49,387 nt of DNA from JAJRRH01 sp047638815 (GTDB lineage Bacteria; Bacteroidota; Bacteroidia; Flavobacteriales_D; JABDKJ01), in contig JBLIMR010000017.1 in assembly GCA_047638815.1 (NCBI GenBank), forward strand, positions 1 to 49,387. The letters are read 5' to 3'. The notes beneath the pieces were generated by a model. The model searched no databases, was not told the origin of the DNA, and worked only from the letters and a program-made list of their open reading frames with translations. Of the stretch, positions 1-8,845 are shown piece by piece. Each line of letters starts with the position of its first letter. Position 1 is the first letter of the stretch. The position numbers and the translations under genes were made by a program.

Positions 1-452
1 CTAGCAGTATCAAGAATTCCAGCCATCCCAAAAACCTTATTTGATGATTTCTTAGCTGCTTGTAATGCTGCATATGTCATGACATCCAATGGATTTGAGA
101 CAATGATAATTACGGCATCAGGAGAGTGCTTCACTACTTCTTCTGTTACCGATTTCACGATCCCCGCATTAGTGGCGATAAGGTCATCTCTTGACATACC
201 TGGTTTTCTTGGAATACCAGATGTAATAACAACAACTTCACTACCTGCTGTTTTAGTGTAATCATTTGTAGAACCCGTAATTCTACTATCAAACATATTG
301 ATAGGAGAAGTCTCCCACATATCCAACGCTTTACCCTCGGCAAAATTTGGCTTAATATCTACTAATACGATTTCATTAGCTACTTCTCTAGTGGCAAGCA
401 CATTTGCACAGGTTGCCCCTACATTTCCAGCTCCAACAACAGTTACTTTCAT
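1..452 (-). CDS. mdh: Malate dehydrogenase, N-terminal part (truncated by window edge)
   Basis: NAD-dependent oxidation of malate to oxaloacetate in the TCA cycle, cytosolic. The first 150 residues are visible. They start MKVTVVGAGNVGAT, a Rossmann GxGxxG loop, followed by an acidic beta-2 end (VLVDI) that favours NAD. The substrate loop SGIPRKPGMSRDDL has the arginines typical of malate rather than lactate dehydrogenases, and VSNPLDVMTY follows. The visible part ends at GMAGILDTAR, so the C-terminal half with the catalytic histidine lies outside. The start at 452 is the only in-frame ATG giving a complete nucleotide fold, and a TATCTTTG -7 box lies 40 bases upstream. The gene is divergent from the sigma factor. 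Identity is firm; the LDH/MDH distinction rests on the substrate loop. Confidence 0.93.
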   Translation of the reverse strand, partial: MKVTVVGAGNVGATCANVLATREVANEIVLVDIKPNFAEGKALDMWETSPINMFDSRITGSTNDYTKTAGSEVVVITSGIPRKPGMSRDDLIATNAGIVKSVTEEVVKHSPDAVIIIVSNPLDVMTYAALQAAKKSSNKVFGMAGILDTA

Positions 453-491
453 TCTTTTATATATTTTAAGAGTTAGTGAAAAAATTTGCGC

Positions 492-499
492 CAAAGATA
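492..499 (-). promoter_or_regulatory. -7 promoter box for mdh
   Basis: On the minus strand this reads TATCTTTG, an exact match to the Bacteroidota consensus TAnnTTTG, about 40 bases before the mdh ATG. No clear -33 TTG was found at ideal spacing. Confidence 0.6.
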
Positions 500-627
500 G
501 ACGTTATTCCATCTCAATTTTCACAAAAAAGAACCTTCATTAAGTATAGGACTCAACATGAGAATGCAAATCAAATAATAATAGATATAGTAGGATTATT
601 AACACTTATTTCTCTGAAAACCGCTTA

Positions 628-647
628 GTGGAGTGATTTCACTTCAC
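628..647. promoter_or_regulatory. Palindrome upstream of the ECF sigma gene, possible operator
   Basis: GTGGAGTGA-TT-TCACTTCAC: 9-base arms around 2 bases, one G/T mismatch (a wobble pair in RNA). It lies about 125 bases before the sigma ATG and 175 before the mdh ATG. There is no T-tract, so a terminator is unlikely; a dimeric regulator site is possible. Confidence 0.35.
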
Positions 648-772
648 AAGCAATCATTGATTAATATTAGGAATTGGTCGTTGATATAGAGGTGTTTATC
701 AGAGTTATTAACATTTTAGCATATCTTTACTAGCAATGTAGGCAACCTTTTACTATTTTCAGCGTCACAATA

Positions 773-1345
773 ATGAATCAACAATTAGAACAAGAAAGTA
801 TACTCCGAGATTGCCTGTTAGGTGATCGGTCAGCTCAAAAGAAGTTGTTTGAAGGAAATTATGCTAAAATGCTTGGTGTATGTTTAAGGTATGCGACTGA
901 CAGGGATCAGGCAAAGGACTTTGTTCAGGAAGGATTCATAAAAGTATTCGCCCAAATGGGTAAATACAATGGCAAAGGATCTTTAGAGGGTTGGATTAGA
1001 AGAATTATGGTTAACAATTGTATTGACACCATAAGAAAAGACAAAAAGAACCGATTCATCTCTGATGGAGAAAATTATATTGAAAGTCACGGAAGTGTCA
1101 TTGAGGACGAACAAGAGGTTCACTCAGATATAAAACCAGAGATAGTAATAGAGGCCTTAAAAAAATTATCTCCTGCATACAGTGCAGTATTCAATCTGTA
1201 TGTTGTGGAGGGCTACTCACATAAAGAGATAGCGAAAATGCTTAACGTTAGTGAAGGAACTTCAAAATCCAATCTTGCAAAAGCGAAGAAGAATTTAAGA
1301 ACTTATTTAGAAAAGAGAAGAGACAATAATTATGAGTCAATTTGA
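773..1345 (+). CDS. ECF-type RNA polymerase sigma-70 factor
   Basis: A 190-residue group IV sigma factor that would direct RNA polymerase to a small regulon. Region 2 spans about residues 22-90 (YAKMLGVCLRYATDRDQAKD, then a GSLEGWIRRIMVN core-binding and -10 recognition segment). Region 4 spans about 126-180, with the helix-turn-helix GYSHKEIAKMLNVSEGTSKS. Regions 1 and 3 are absent, as expected. The last 14 bases overlap the next gene, a membrane protein whose layout fits an anti-sigma factor, so the pair is probably translationally coupled. The cytoplasmic cue is unknown; context (secreted CHU_C proteins downstream) suggests an envelope or T9SS-related regulon, which is inference. Confidence 0.93.
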   Translation: MNQQLEQESILRDCLLGDRSAQKKLFEGNYAKMLGVCLRYATDRDQAKDFVQEGFIKVFAQMGKYNGKGSLEGWIRRIMVNNCIDTIRKDKKNRFISDGENYIESHGSVIEDEQEVHSDIKPEIVIEALKKLSPAYSAVFNLYVVEGYSHKEIAKMLNVSEGTSKSNLAKAKKNLRTYLEKRRDNNYESI

Positions 1346-2138
1346 AAGAGAGATAAAGCAGCTGTTAGAGAATTATGAAGCACCTATCGATAATGATGCT
1401 TGGAATGGGATGGAACAGAAGCTAAATGGTGGAAGTAGCACTTCGTTTTATAAGCATTTTGTAGTGGCTGGCTCAATTTTGACGGTTGCAATGATTGGTT
1501 TGTCAACAGATTACACTACCTCAAATGTCATTGATCATTCTGTTCAGCTTGCAGAAACTGAAAATCATATTTCAGCTGACATCGTTTTGGACAGTTCAGA
1601 AAAATTGAAAGATGCTGACACTAAGAACATTTCAGAAGATTTAGCACATCACAATTCAGAAAGTGATTTAAATCAGGAAAATGATATTAAAATTACAACA
1701 AAGAAATCAACGAACAACAAAAAGGTTATTATCTCAGAAAAAGTATCTACTGAAAACTTAAGTGATCTTGAGAAAGAAAACCTGATCAGAATTAATGAAA
1801 GCATTAAAGAAAAAAGCAATCTTAAAAACTCACCGGTTACAGAATATTTCGGTAAGAATTTTAAATTGGATGCCAACATGACACTTTCACCAAATGGTGA
1901 CAATAAAAACGATGCATTCCTTCCGGATGCACTGAAAGCTGCTGACAATTTTATCATGAAGATTTTTGATAAAAATGGCGCCATGGTATTCTCTTCTTCT
2001 AGTCTTGACAACCCATGGACAGGCTACAATCAAATTACTGGTGAGCAAACTGAAAATGGTAAATACCGTTGGAAAGTTACACTTGACAACAACAACAGAA
2101 GAGAGATTTTTACAGGTAAGATAGTTGTAAAGAATTAG
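1332..2138 (+). CDS. Membrane protein: anti-sigma-like N-terminus fused to a gliding-associated (CHU_C) C-terminal domain
   Basis: Protein of 268 residues with three parts. Residues 1-40 are a short charged cytoplasmic segment (FEREIKQLLENYEAPIDNDAW) of the kind seen at the N-terminus of Bacteroidota anti-sigma or sigma-associated proteins. About 42-60 form one membrane span (FVVAGSILTVAMIGL). Residues 65-175 are a low-complexity Ser/Glu/Lys/Asn linker. Residues about 176-268 form a CHU_C-like domain with the diagnostic NMTLSPNGDNKNDAF, a KIFDKNGAMVF strand, NPWTGYN and a final NGKYRWKV. It overlaps the sigma gene by 14 bases. By position and topology it could hold the sigma factor at the membrane while exposing the CHU_C domain to the periplasm. 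No zinc-binding anti-sigma motif (HxxxCxxC) is visible, so the anti-sigma role is inferred from context. Confidence 0.75.
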   Translation: MSQFEREIKQLLENYEAPIDNDAWNGMEQKLNGGSSTSFYKHFVVAGSILTVAMIGLSTDYTTSNVIDHSVQLAETENHISADIVLDSSEKLKDADTKNISEDLAHHNSESDLNQENDIKITTKKSTNNKKVIISEKVSTENLSDLEKENLIRINESIKEKSNLKNSPVTEYFGKNFKLDANMTLSPNGDNKNDAFLPDALKAADNFIMKIFDKNGAMVFSSSSLDNPWTGYNQITGEQTENGKYRWKVTLDNNNRREIFTGKIVVKN

Positions 2139-2220
2139 GATTCGTATTTCATGCAAAATACGATTGAGTAGAGTGTTCTGTTATAACTAACTTTACATTA
2201 AACAACCAAACTATTGTCAT

Positions 2221-5200
2221 ATGGTCAGAAGGCTACTTTTAGCAGCATTTTTCATATTTAGTTTTACATTATTTCATGCGCAATATACCATTGATGGTGC
2301 ATTTGAAGCAAGTCCTGCAATTACTTGTGGCGGATCATTCTTAGATGACCCAAGTGGAGGTCCATATGGTACAGGATCTTTTGAATACACCATTTGCCCC
2401 GACAATCCAGGAGACGGAATAGTTTTAGATTTTGCACTGTTCAATCTCACCTCGATAACAGGACCAAACTCCGATTATCTTTCTGTCTTTGATGGCGACA
2501 ATACTGGGACCAATTCTTTAGGAGATTATACAGGAAATTCATTATTTGGACTTACTGTTTCCGCAACCATTACCAATCTAACAGGTTGTCTTACAATGGT
2601 GCTAACGAATAATACAGGTAATTCATCAAATCTAGCTGGTTGGGAAGCGCTTATTTCCTGTGAAACACCATGCTCTACACCTACCATAAATGCAAACATT
2701 ACAGATCCAACACCTATTAATAGTGGGATGACAGTATCTACATGCATGGGGAATGAAGTATCATTTTCATCAGCTGGATCTACTGCTGACCCAGGATTTT
2801 CGATTGACCACTACGAATGGAACTTTAATGATGGCACACCAATCTTATCAACCACTAATCTTAATGTGACTCACGTATTTACTGAACCAGGAGAATATTT
2901 AGTAGGTGCATCAGTGGTCGACAATAATGGCTGCCAAAGTTTGAATTTGAATCCATTACAAGTTTTAGTGAGTACAAACCCGGCAGTAGATTTGGTATTT
3001 GAACCGACTGTTTGTTTTGGTGAAACATTAGATATGTCGGGAACTGCTGAAGGTGTAACATGGACTTCCTTGCCTCCTCAAGTGGTCTCTGGAGAAACGT
3101 TTTTACCAGATGATGCTGGTTCTACCTATACGACAACTTTGACTTTTGATTTTTTTGAACCTGGGGCTATTTTAACAGATTGCGCAGACCTTTTGGGAAT
3201 TTTCGTGAACATGGAACACTCTTATCTAGGAGATTTAACCATGTCAATTACCTGTCCTGATAACACCACCGTTCAACTTCAAGAACAAGGGGGAGGTGGA
3301 ACTTATCTAGGCGAGGCACTGGACGTTTTTCCTGTCACTCCGGATCCTGGCGTTGGTTATGAATATGGATGGCAACCTGGACTAATGAATGGCCCACTAG
3401 ATGACCCGGCTAATGCAACTAGTATAACTTTTGTTGATGCAAGTGGAGTAACTCAAACCCAAAATATTGTTACCCCTGGGTATTACGAACCTGCCCAAGA
3501 CTTATGTGATTTAGTCGGTTGCCCACTTAACGGATCATGGACATTTAATGTGACGGACAATATTGGCGCGGATAACGGCACCATTTTTTATTGGGGTATT
3601 GACTTTAATCCAGTATTATTTCCTGATGTAACAACATTTACACCAACAGTAGGTGAAGACGTTGATTCAACATGGTGGAGCGGGCCAATAAGCTCAACAA
3701 TTATTGACCAAGGCAATACGATAACTTTTTTACCAGACGCCCCTGGATTTTTTGATTTTACGTACAACACAATGAATAGCTTTGGTTGTGGCTATGACAC
3801 TACTATTACAGTAGAAATATATGAAATGGACGATATACAAGCATGGCCTGACCAGGTAGTTGATTGTTTAGATCCGACACAAGTTGGCGTTGATATTATT
3901 GGTGGTTTAGCAACAGACTATGATTTCATATGGACACCCGATGAATACATTGCCAACCCCACCTTACAAAATCCCAATGTTACAGGTATCAATGGTACAA
4001 CCCAATTTGATGTTACTGTTTTTGTAGAAGGGCATCCCGCTTGCTTTAAGACTGATCAATTAACGATAGAGGTTCCAGGAGAATTAATCATTGATTCTGA
4101 TACTGCGGTTTGCAATATGGATCCATATCAATTAAATGCATATGCCGTTGGAACAGGTCAATGGACAATCCCTGCTGGTTTGACAATTTCTGGAAATGGA
4201 GATCCATATTTTGATCCCAATGCTGTAATCACACCAAGTGTACCAGGATATTATACGCTTACTTGGTCAGATATTGATGGTCTATCTTGTCCAAACACTA
4301 AAGATGTTACAATCTCATTTTTCGATGGTATCGACATCACACCAATCGTAACAGATGTATTTTGTAATGGTGATTGTAATGGTGAGGTTTCTCTAAGTGG
4401 CATTGGTGGAATTGTAGCTGCTGATTACACCTATTCCTTTACAAACGTAGATCCGCTCAACGTTGCGGGTAATACTGCTATACTCCTGTGTCCTGGCCCT
4501 TATAGTGTGACACTAACTGATGACAATGGTTGCTCTTGGCCGGGATCTTATTTTATTGGTGAACCACCAGTGCCTGTTATTGATTCTGTACTTGCGGTAA
4601 GAGAAGAATGTCGAGATTTCTGCAATGGTTCTATCACTGTCCTTTCCGATGAAGCTGTCACCTATAGTTATGATGGCGGAGATATCTATATTCCAAGTTC
4701 AAGTAAAAATGACTTTTGTCCTGGAAATTATAGTGTATTTATAGAAGATGCCAATGGATGTATAGGTGGTCCCGTTAATGCCTTCATTGGAAGCCCTACA
4801 CCACCAGAAGCAAGCTTTATAGCTGATCCTATTCCTGCGGACATTCTGCATCCAGCAATAACTTTTAACAACACTTCTTACGGAGATGAGCTTTCTGAAT
4901 GGCTCTTTAACACGCCTGAACCATTCGGGACAAGCGATGAGACAAACCCGGTATTTAACTTCCCTCCTAATCCAGGGACCTATCCTGTACAACTTACAAT
5001 AACAGATAGTATTGGATGTCAAGATGTCATTGAGAAAAATGTATTGATAAATGATGTTTTACAGGTGTTTATTCCAACATCCTTCACTCCAAATGAAGAT
5101 GGCCTGAATGATTTGTTTTCTCCAATTGGAACGGATATAGACCCTGCATACTACACTTTCGTTGTGTATTCGAGATGGGGTGATGAAGTATACAAAAGCA

Positions 5201-5349
5201 CAACATATCCTCACACGTGGAATGGTTCTCTAAATAATAAGAAAGAATATTATATGCCCGATGGATATTATACATGGAGTTTGGTTACCAAATCAATGAC
5301 GACATCGAGCAAGGTAGAAATGAATGGTGCAATAATGATCTTACGCTAA
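2221..5349 (+). CDS. Secreted multidomain adhesin-like protein with CUB-like, PKD, P-domain-like and SprB-type repeats and type B T9SS sorting domain
   Basis: A 1042-residue exported protein. Residues 1-20 are a signal peptide (LLLAAFFIFSFTLFHAQ). About 25-147 resemble a CUB domain (LSVFDGDNTGTNSLGDY). About 165-250 form a PKD domain (HYEWNFNDGTPILS, then VTHVFTEPGEYLV). About 300-465 resemble a proprotein-convertase P-domain jelly roll (VNMEHSYLGDLTMSITCP, GSWTFNVTDNIGADNG). About 700-855 hold two SprB-like repeats (CNGDCNGEVSLSGIGG, CPGPYSVTLTDDNGCSWPG). A PKD-like domain follows. Residues about 955-1042 are the gliding-associated CHU_C domain (PTSFTPNEDGLNDLFSPIGT), a type B T9SS signal, so the mature protein should be carried to the cell surface. 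It lies 82 bases downstream of the CHU_C-bearing membrane protein and may belong to that transcript. The specific ligand is unknown. Confidence 0.85.
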   Translation: MVRRLLLAAFFIFSFTLFHAQYTIDGAFEASPAITCGGSFLDDPSGGPYGTGSFEYTICPDNPGDGIVLDFALFNLTSITGPNSDYLSVFDGDNTGTNSLGDYTGNSLFGLTVSATITNLTGCLTMVLTNNTGNSSNLAGWEALISCETPCSTPTINANITDPTPINSGMTVSTCMGNEVSFSSAGSTADPGFSIDHYEWNFNDGTPILSTTNLNVTHVFTEPGEYLVGASVVDNNGCQSLNLNPLQVLVSTNPAVDLVFEPTVCFGETLDMSGTAEGVTWTSLPPQVVSGETFLPDDAGSTYTTTLTFDFFEPGAILTDCADLLGIFVNMEHSYLGDLTMSITCPDNTTVQLQEQGGGGTYLGEALDVFPVTPDPGVGYEYGWQPGLMNGPLDDPANATSITFVDASGVTQTQNIVTPGYYEPAQDLCDLVGCPLNGSWTFNVTDNIGADNGTIFYWGIDFNPVLFPDVTTFTPTVGEDVDSTWWSGPISSTIIDQGNTITFLPDAPGFFDFTYNTMNSFGCGYDTTITVEIYEMDDIQAWPDQVVDCLDPTQVGVDIIGGLATDYDFIWTPDEYIANPTLQNPNVTGINGTTQFDVTVFVEGHPACFKTDQLTIEVPGELIIDSDTAVCNMDPYQLNAYAVGTGQWTIPAGLTISGNGDPYFDPNAVITPSVPGYYTLTWSDIDGLSCPNTKDVTISFFDGIDITPIVTDVFCNGDCNGEVSLSGIGGIVAADYTYSFTNVDPLNVAGNTAILLCPGPYSVTLTDDNGCSWPGSYFIGEPPVPVIDSVLAVREECRDFCNGSITVLSDEAVTYSYDGGDIYIPSSSKNDFCPGNYSVFIEDANGCIGGPVNAFIGSPTPPEASFIADPIPADILHPAITFNNTSYGDELSEWLFNTPEPFGTSDETNPVFNFPPNPGTYPVQLTITDSIGCQDVIEKNVLINDVLQVFIPTSFTPNEDGLNDLFSPIGTDIDPAYYTFVVYSRWGDEVYKSTTYPHTWNGSLNNKKEYYMPDGYYTWSLVTKSMTTSSKVEMNGAIMILR

Positions 5350-5368
5350 CATTCAAAATCTAAGACAT

Positions 5369-5407
5369 AAAAAATCCCGATTTCGATAAAACGAAATCGG
5401 GATTTTT
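5369..5407. terminator. Bidirectional rho-independent terminator
   Basis: A perfect 16-base-pair inverted repeat, AAAAATCCCGATTTCG, then the loop ATAAAA, then its complement, with A and T tracts on both sides. It sits between the convergent adhesin gene and the DUF937 gene and serves both strands. Confidence 0.92.
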
Positions 5408-5428
5408 GTTTAAGATATTTTGCTTGGC

Positions 5429-6031
5429 TTATTTACCGCCAAAAAGACCTTTAAGCAAACCTCCAACTCCAGAACTAAATCCTCCCCTGTTACCAGTCAA
5501 GGCTCCAACCATACTGAAAACATCACCAAGATCCAATCCAGTGTTTGCGTCAGAATTACCAGCTAATCCTGAAAGGACAGAACCAATATTCCCAGCATCA
5601 AAACCGGAATTTGAAGATTCTTTTCTTTGTTTTCCTAGCATACCCATCAACAAGGGTGCAGCCATTTTCATAAGAGATGAAATTCCTGAAGAACTAACGC
5701 CAACCTTGTCAGCCAAAGAATTCTCCACACTTTGAGTATTACCACCAAGCACATGTTTTAGAATACCAGAACCAACTCTTTCGCTGTTTCCTCCTCCTAT
5801 GAAGCCCATTACGTCATCAAGAACACTACCGTCATGATCACGATCTAAAGCGCCTAATAGCCCATTGGCACCATCATTCGTTGAAGTGTTTTTTGCCATT
5901 GTTCCCAATAGTGTTGGCACTATTCCTTCAAGAGCACTCGCTGCTTGATTAGTATTCATTCCGGCTTTTTGAGCCATTGCGTCCAACCCATTGTCCCCAA
6001 GCTGAGACATCAACAATTTAACTAAATCCAT
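5429..6031 (-). CDS. DUF937 domain protein
   Basis: Protein of 200 residues, soluble, no signal peptide. The N-terminus (MDLVKLLMSQLGDNGLDAMA) and the following ANQAASALEGIVPTLLGTMAKN-type helix pattern match the DUF937 family; the ALDRDHDGSVLDDVMGFIGG segment has a calcium-loop-like DxDxDG. The middle (MKMAAPLLMGMLGKQ) is another helical repeat of the same style and the C-terminus is Gly/Phe rich (GGLLKGLFGGK). Family function is not established; some relatives resemble YidB. It is monocistronic between the shared terminator and argS. A start at 6031 is supported by the family-typical N-terminus. Confidence 0.82.
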   Translation of the reverse strand: MDLVKLLMSQLGDNGLDAMAQKAGMNTNQAASALEGIVPTLLGTMAKNTSTNDGANGLLGALDRDHDGSVLDDVMGFIGGGNSERVGSGILKHVLGGNTQSVENSLADKVGVSSSGISSLMKMAAPLLMGMLGKQRKESSNSGFDAGNIGSVLSGLAGNSDANTGLDLGDVFSMVGALTGNRGGFSSGVGGLLKGLFGGK

Positions 6032-6123
6032 ATATTTTATAATTTATATTTTATATTAATGTAATTGCCTCAAATGCAATTATTTAAAAAATAATTTTGG
6101 GAAACAAGCAGTTGATCGGGATA

Positions 6124-7902
6124 CTACATTTGTTCAGGAACCGTAATCCCCAATAGGGCCATTCCTCTTTTTATTAAGTCTCCAGTAACGCTTACAAGAA
6201 CCATTCTATTGCCCTGAATCCCTTTATCTTCCTCCTTCATAATATTCGAATTCTGGTAAAAAGAGTTAAACGTCTTAACCAATGAATACATATAATTAGC
6301 TACGAGCGCTGGAGAATAAGAATCAGATGCATTCTTTATTGTTTCTGGAAATTCATAGATAACTTCTATAAGTTTCAACTCACTTTCATTACACGGGGAA
6401 CTTTCATCAACTTCAGGAATTTCTTGATCGAACTTGTCAATCAAACTTCTTATTCGAGCATGAGTGTATTGTATAAAAGGCCCAGTGTTTCCATTAAAGT
6501 CAATAGATTCTGCAGGGTTAAACAACAGTCTCTTTTTTGGATCTACTTTTAGTAAATAGTACTTAAGGGCCCCAAGTCCAATGACGTCATAGAGTTCCTC
6601 TTTATTTTCCAATCCATCCAACTTGCCCAATTCTTCTGTAATACTTTTTGCAGTCAGACTCATCTCATTCATGAGATCATCAGCATCTACAACAGTGCCT
6701 TCACGGGATTTCATTTTTCCTTCTGGTAGGTCAACCATTCCGTATGATAGATGATGACAATTATCCGCCCATGAATAGCCTAATTTCTTCAAAATAATGA
6801 ATAGCACTTTGAAGTGATAATCTTGTTCATTTCCTACAGTATATATTTGACTGCTTAATCCAGGAAAATCCTCGAATCTTTTTATAGCCGTACCTATGTC
6901 TTGAGTCATGTAGACAGCCGTTCCATCGGAACGCAATAATATCTTTCGATCCAGACCTTCGGCTGTAAGATCAACCCAAATGGAGCCATCTTCCTGCTGT
7001 TCGAAGACTCCTTTTGCTAGACCATCCATAATTACTTGCTTACCCAACAGGTAAGTTTCAGACTCATAATAATTCTTATCGAAATCAACCCCCATGGCCT
7101 TGTAGGTTTGTTCAAATCCTTTATAAACCCATGAGTTCATCTTTTCCCACAATGCGAATACCTCTTGATCCTTATTTTCCCATTTCAGCAAGATATCTCT
7201 AGCTTCCAACATCGATGGCGCATTTTTCTCCGCGTAATCCTTATCCTTTCCTTGAACTATGAGTTCAGCAATTTCCGATTTATACTGTTTATCAAAAGCA
7301 ACATAATATTTACCCACAAGTTTATCGCCCTTGATACCTGAACTTTCTGGAGTTTCACCGCCTCCAAACTTTTGCCAAGCCAACATGGATTTACAAATAT
7401 GAATTCCTCTATCATTAATTATTTGAACTTTTGAGACTTCATGACCATTTGCTTTTTTAATTTCTGCCACAGAATATCCAAGGAAATTATTCCTTAGGTG
7501 CCCTAGGTGCAAGGGTTTATTCGTGTTCGGAGATGAATACTCGACCATTACTGCTGGCTTGGAATCTTGCGCTGAGAATCCAAAATTCTTTGTGACACTA
7601 ATGTCATTTAAGGTTTGTTTCCAATAATCCGTTGAGATTGTAAGATTCAAAAATCCCTTTACAACATTGTATGAATCTATCTCACCGACCATATTTATCA
7701 ATTCAGAACCTATCTTTTCTCCCAACATTTCAGGGGACATTTTAGCCTCTTTTAAAAATGGAAAAACCACCAATGTAAAACTACCTTCGAATTCTTTTTT
7801 CGTCTTTTGAAGGACCAACTGACTCTCTTTTGCTTCTATATCAAAGGACTTTTTTAAAACGATTAAAAGCCCATCACTTATTATTTTCTCAATTTTCTCC
7901 AT
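6124..7902 (-). CDS. argS: Arginyl-tRNA synthetase
   Basis: Class I aminoacyl-tRNA synthetase of 592 residues, a usual bacterial length, charging tRNA-Arg in the cytosol. An N-terminal additional domain (about 1-110) is followed by the HIGH-type signature SPNTNKPLHLGHLRNN around residue 131. The catalytic core carries a degenerate KMSKS loop, MKSREGTVVDADD, around residue 396, as is common in ArgRS. A DALR anticodon-binding domain (about 470-592) ends in RGMALLGITVPEQM. It is the last gene of a minus-strand unit, starting 4 bases after the stop of the CtlX-like gene, so it is very probably co-transcribed with two arginine-deiminase-fold enzymes. Confidence 0.97.
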   Translation of the reverse strand: MEKIEKIISDGLLIVLKKSFDIEAKESQLVLQKTKKEFEGSFTLVVFPFLKEAKMSPEMLGEKIGSELINMVGEIDSYNVVKGFLNLTISTDYWKQTLNDISVTKNFGFSAQDSKPAVMVEYSSPNTNKPLHLGHLRNNFLGYSVAEIKKANGHEVSKVQIINDRGIHICKSMLAWQKFGGGETPESSGIKGDKLVGKYYVAFDKQYKSEIAELIVQGKDKDYAEKNAPSMLEARDILLKWENKDQEVFALWEKMNSWVYKGFEQTYKAMGVDFDKNYYESETYLLGKQVIMDGLAKGVFEQQEDGSIWVDLTAEGLDRKILLRSDGTAVYMTQDIGTAIKRFEDFPGLSSQIYTVGNEQDYHFKVLFIILKKLGYSWADNCHHLSYGMVDLPEGKMKSREGTVVDADDLMNEMSLTAKSITEELGKLDGLENKEELYDVIGLGALKYYLLKVDPKKRLLFNPAESIDFNGNTGPFIQYTHARIRSLIDKFDQEIPEVDESSPCNESELKLIEVIYEFPETIKNASDSYSPALVANYMYSLVKTFNSFYQNSNIMKEEDKGIQGNRMVLVSVTGDLIKRGMALLGITVPEQM

Positions 7903-7906
7903 CTCG

Positions 7907-8845
7907 TTATTTTTGCGGCAAGAACATCTCAGCCATCATGCATCTTGCACTACCACCACCCAACTGCTCTATCGTTGTTAGCGAACTATGAATGATACCT
8001 CCAAAGTTTTTCAATTTATTTAATTGACCTACATCCAATGAATTATAAGCAGCAGTTGACATTATCGTGAATTTTTCTCCTTTATGGTTATTTAATTGAA
8101 GCATATTGCCAGCAAAATTATTTTTCTGTTCCTCTGAAATTAAAATTACCTCCTTCCCACTTTTCTCAAGCTTAGAAATCACCAAGTTTTTTTCCTCTTT
8201 GTCATCTATTGTATCTGCACATAAAACTGCGTACTTATCACCCACATGCATCATCACGTTTGTGTGATAAATTGGCAACCTTTGCCCTTCCACGGATTGA
8301 TTAGCCACAAATGGCACTGCCTCATATCCAAAGGCATCACAAAATTGCTCCAACTCGGCTTTATCTGTTCTTAGGGACAAAGCAGCATATGCTAATTTGT
8401 TTACTCTATCCAAAACCATCGAACCTGTACCTTCCAAGAATCTTCCCTCTTCTTCTGCTTCCGTCAAGTCGACTATCTCGTTTATTTCATATCCCTCAGA
8501 TCTTAGCATTTCAAGAATATCAGTTCTTCTTTCTAGTCTTCTATTTTCAGCAAACATAGGATAAAGCCCTACTCTACCATCTTGATGAAATGACACCCAG
8601 TTGTTTGGGAAAATAGAATCTGGCGTTTCGGGATCCAACAGGTCATCCACCACTATTACGTTGATTCCATTGGATTGTAATTGCTCTAAAAAATCATCAA
8701 ATTCCCTTTCAGCAAGCTCATTGGCCGATTGCACAGTGAAGTCACCTTCATTTTTTTGATAAAAGTTATTCTTGGCCGTTTCTGCATTAAAGTAAAAATT
8801 CACCGGGCGTACCATCAATATTGTATTCGTATTCTGACTAGTCAT
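7907..8845 (-). CDS. Arginine deiminase-related hydrolase (CtlX-like, citrulline/arginine degrading)
   Basis: Protein of 312 residues from the guanidino-group-modifying superfamily (five-bladed alpha/beta propeller). Seen: DSIFPNNWVSFHQDGRVGLY near residue 80, the acidic GRFLEGTGSMVLDR near 138, the catalytic histidine in PIYHTNVMMHVG near 195, and the catalytic cysteine close to the end in GGGSARCMMAEMF. All catalytic positions are present, so it should be active. The subfamily resembles CtlX of Francisella, a citrulline ureidase that makes ornithine, but substrate cannot be fixed from sequence. It overlaps the upstream hydrolase gene by 8 bases and precedes argS by 4. Confidence 0.85.
   Translation of the reverse strand: MTSQNTNTILMVRPVNFYFNAETAKNNFYQKNEGDFTVQSANELAEREFDDFLEQLQSNGINVIVVDDLLDPETPDSIFPNNWVSFHQDGRVGLYPMFAENRRLERRTDILEMLRSEGYEINEIVDLTEAEEEGRFLEGTGSMVLDRVNKLAYAALSLRTDKAELEQFCDAFGYEAVPFVANQSVEGQRLPIYHTNVMMHVGDKYAVLCADTIDDKEEKNLVISKLEKSGKEVILISEEQKNNFAGNMLQLNNHKGEKFTIMSTAAYNSLDVGQLNKLKNFGGIIHSSLTTIEQLGGGSARCMMAEMFLPQK

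Larger units (their letters stand above)
453..772. other. Intergenic region between mdh and the ECF sigma gene
   Basis: Divergent 320-base spacer. It holds the mdh -7 box (492-499, minus), a near-perfect palindrome at 628-647 and a weak -7-like TATCTTTA at 722-729 ahead of the sigma gene. No RNA gene or credible small ORF is seen in it. Confidence 0.5.

Noticed and set aside
1673..2011. Antisense ORF of 112 codons in the CHU_C membrane protein gene
   Set aside because: Low-complexity shadow (Leu/Phe/Ser) of the Glu/Lys linker.
2143..2162. Hairpin CGTATTT-CATGCA-AAATACG as a terminator after the membrane protein
   Set aside because: Weak AT stem and no T-tract; transcription may read into the adhesin gene.
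5406..5735. Plus-strand ORF of 109 codons over the DUF937 gene
   Set aside because: Pro-rich mirror of a Gly-rich gene, starts inside the terminator.
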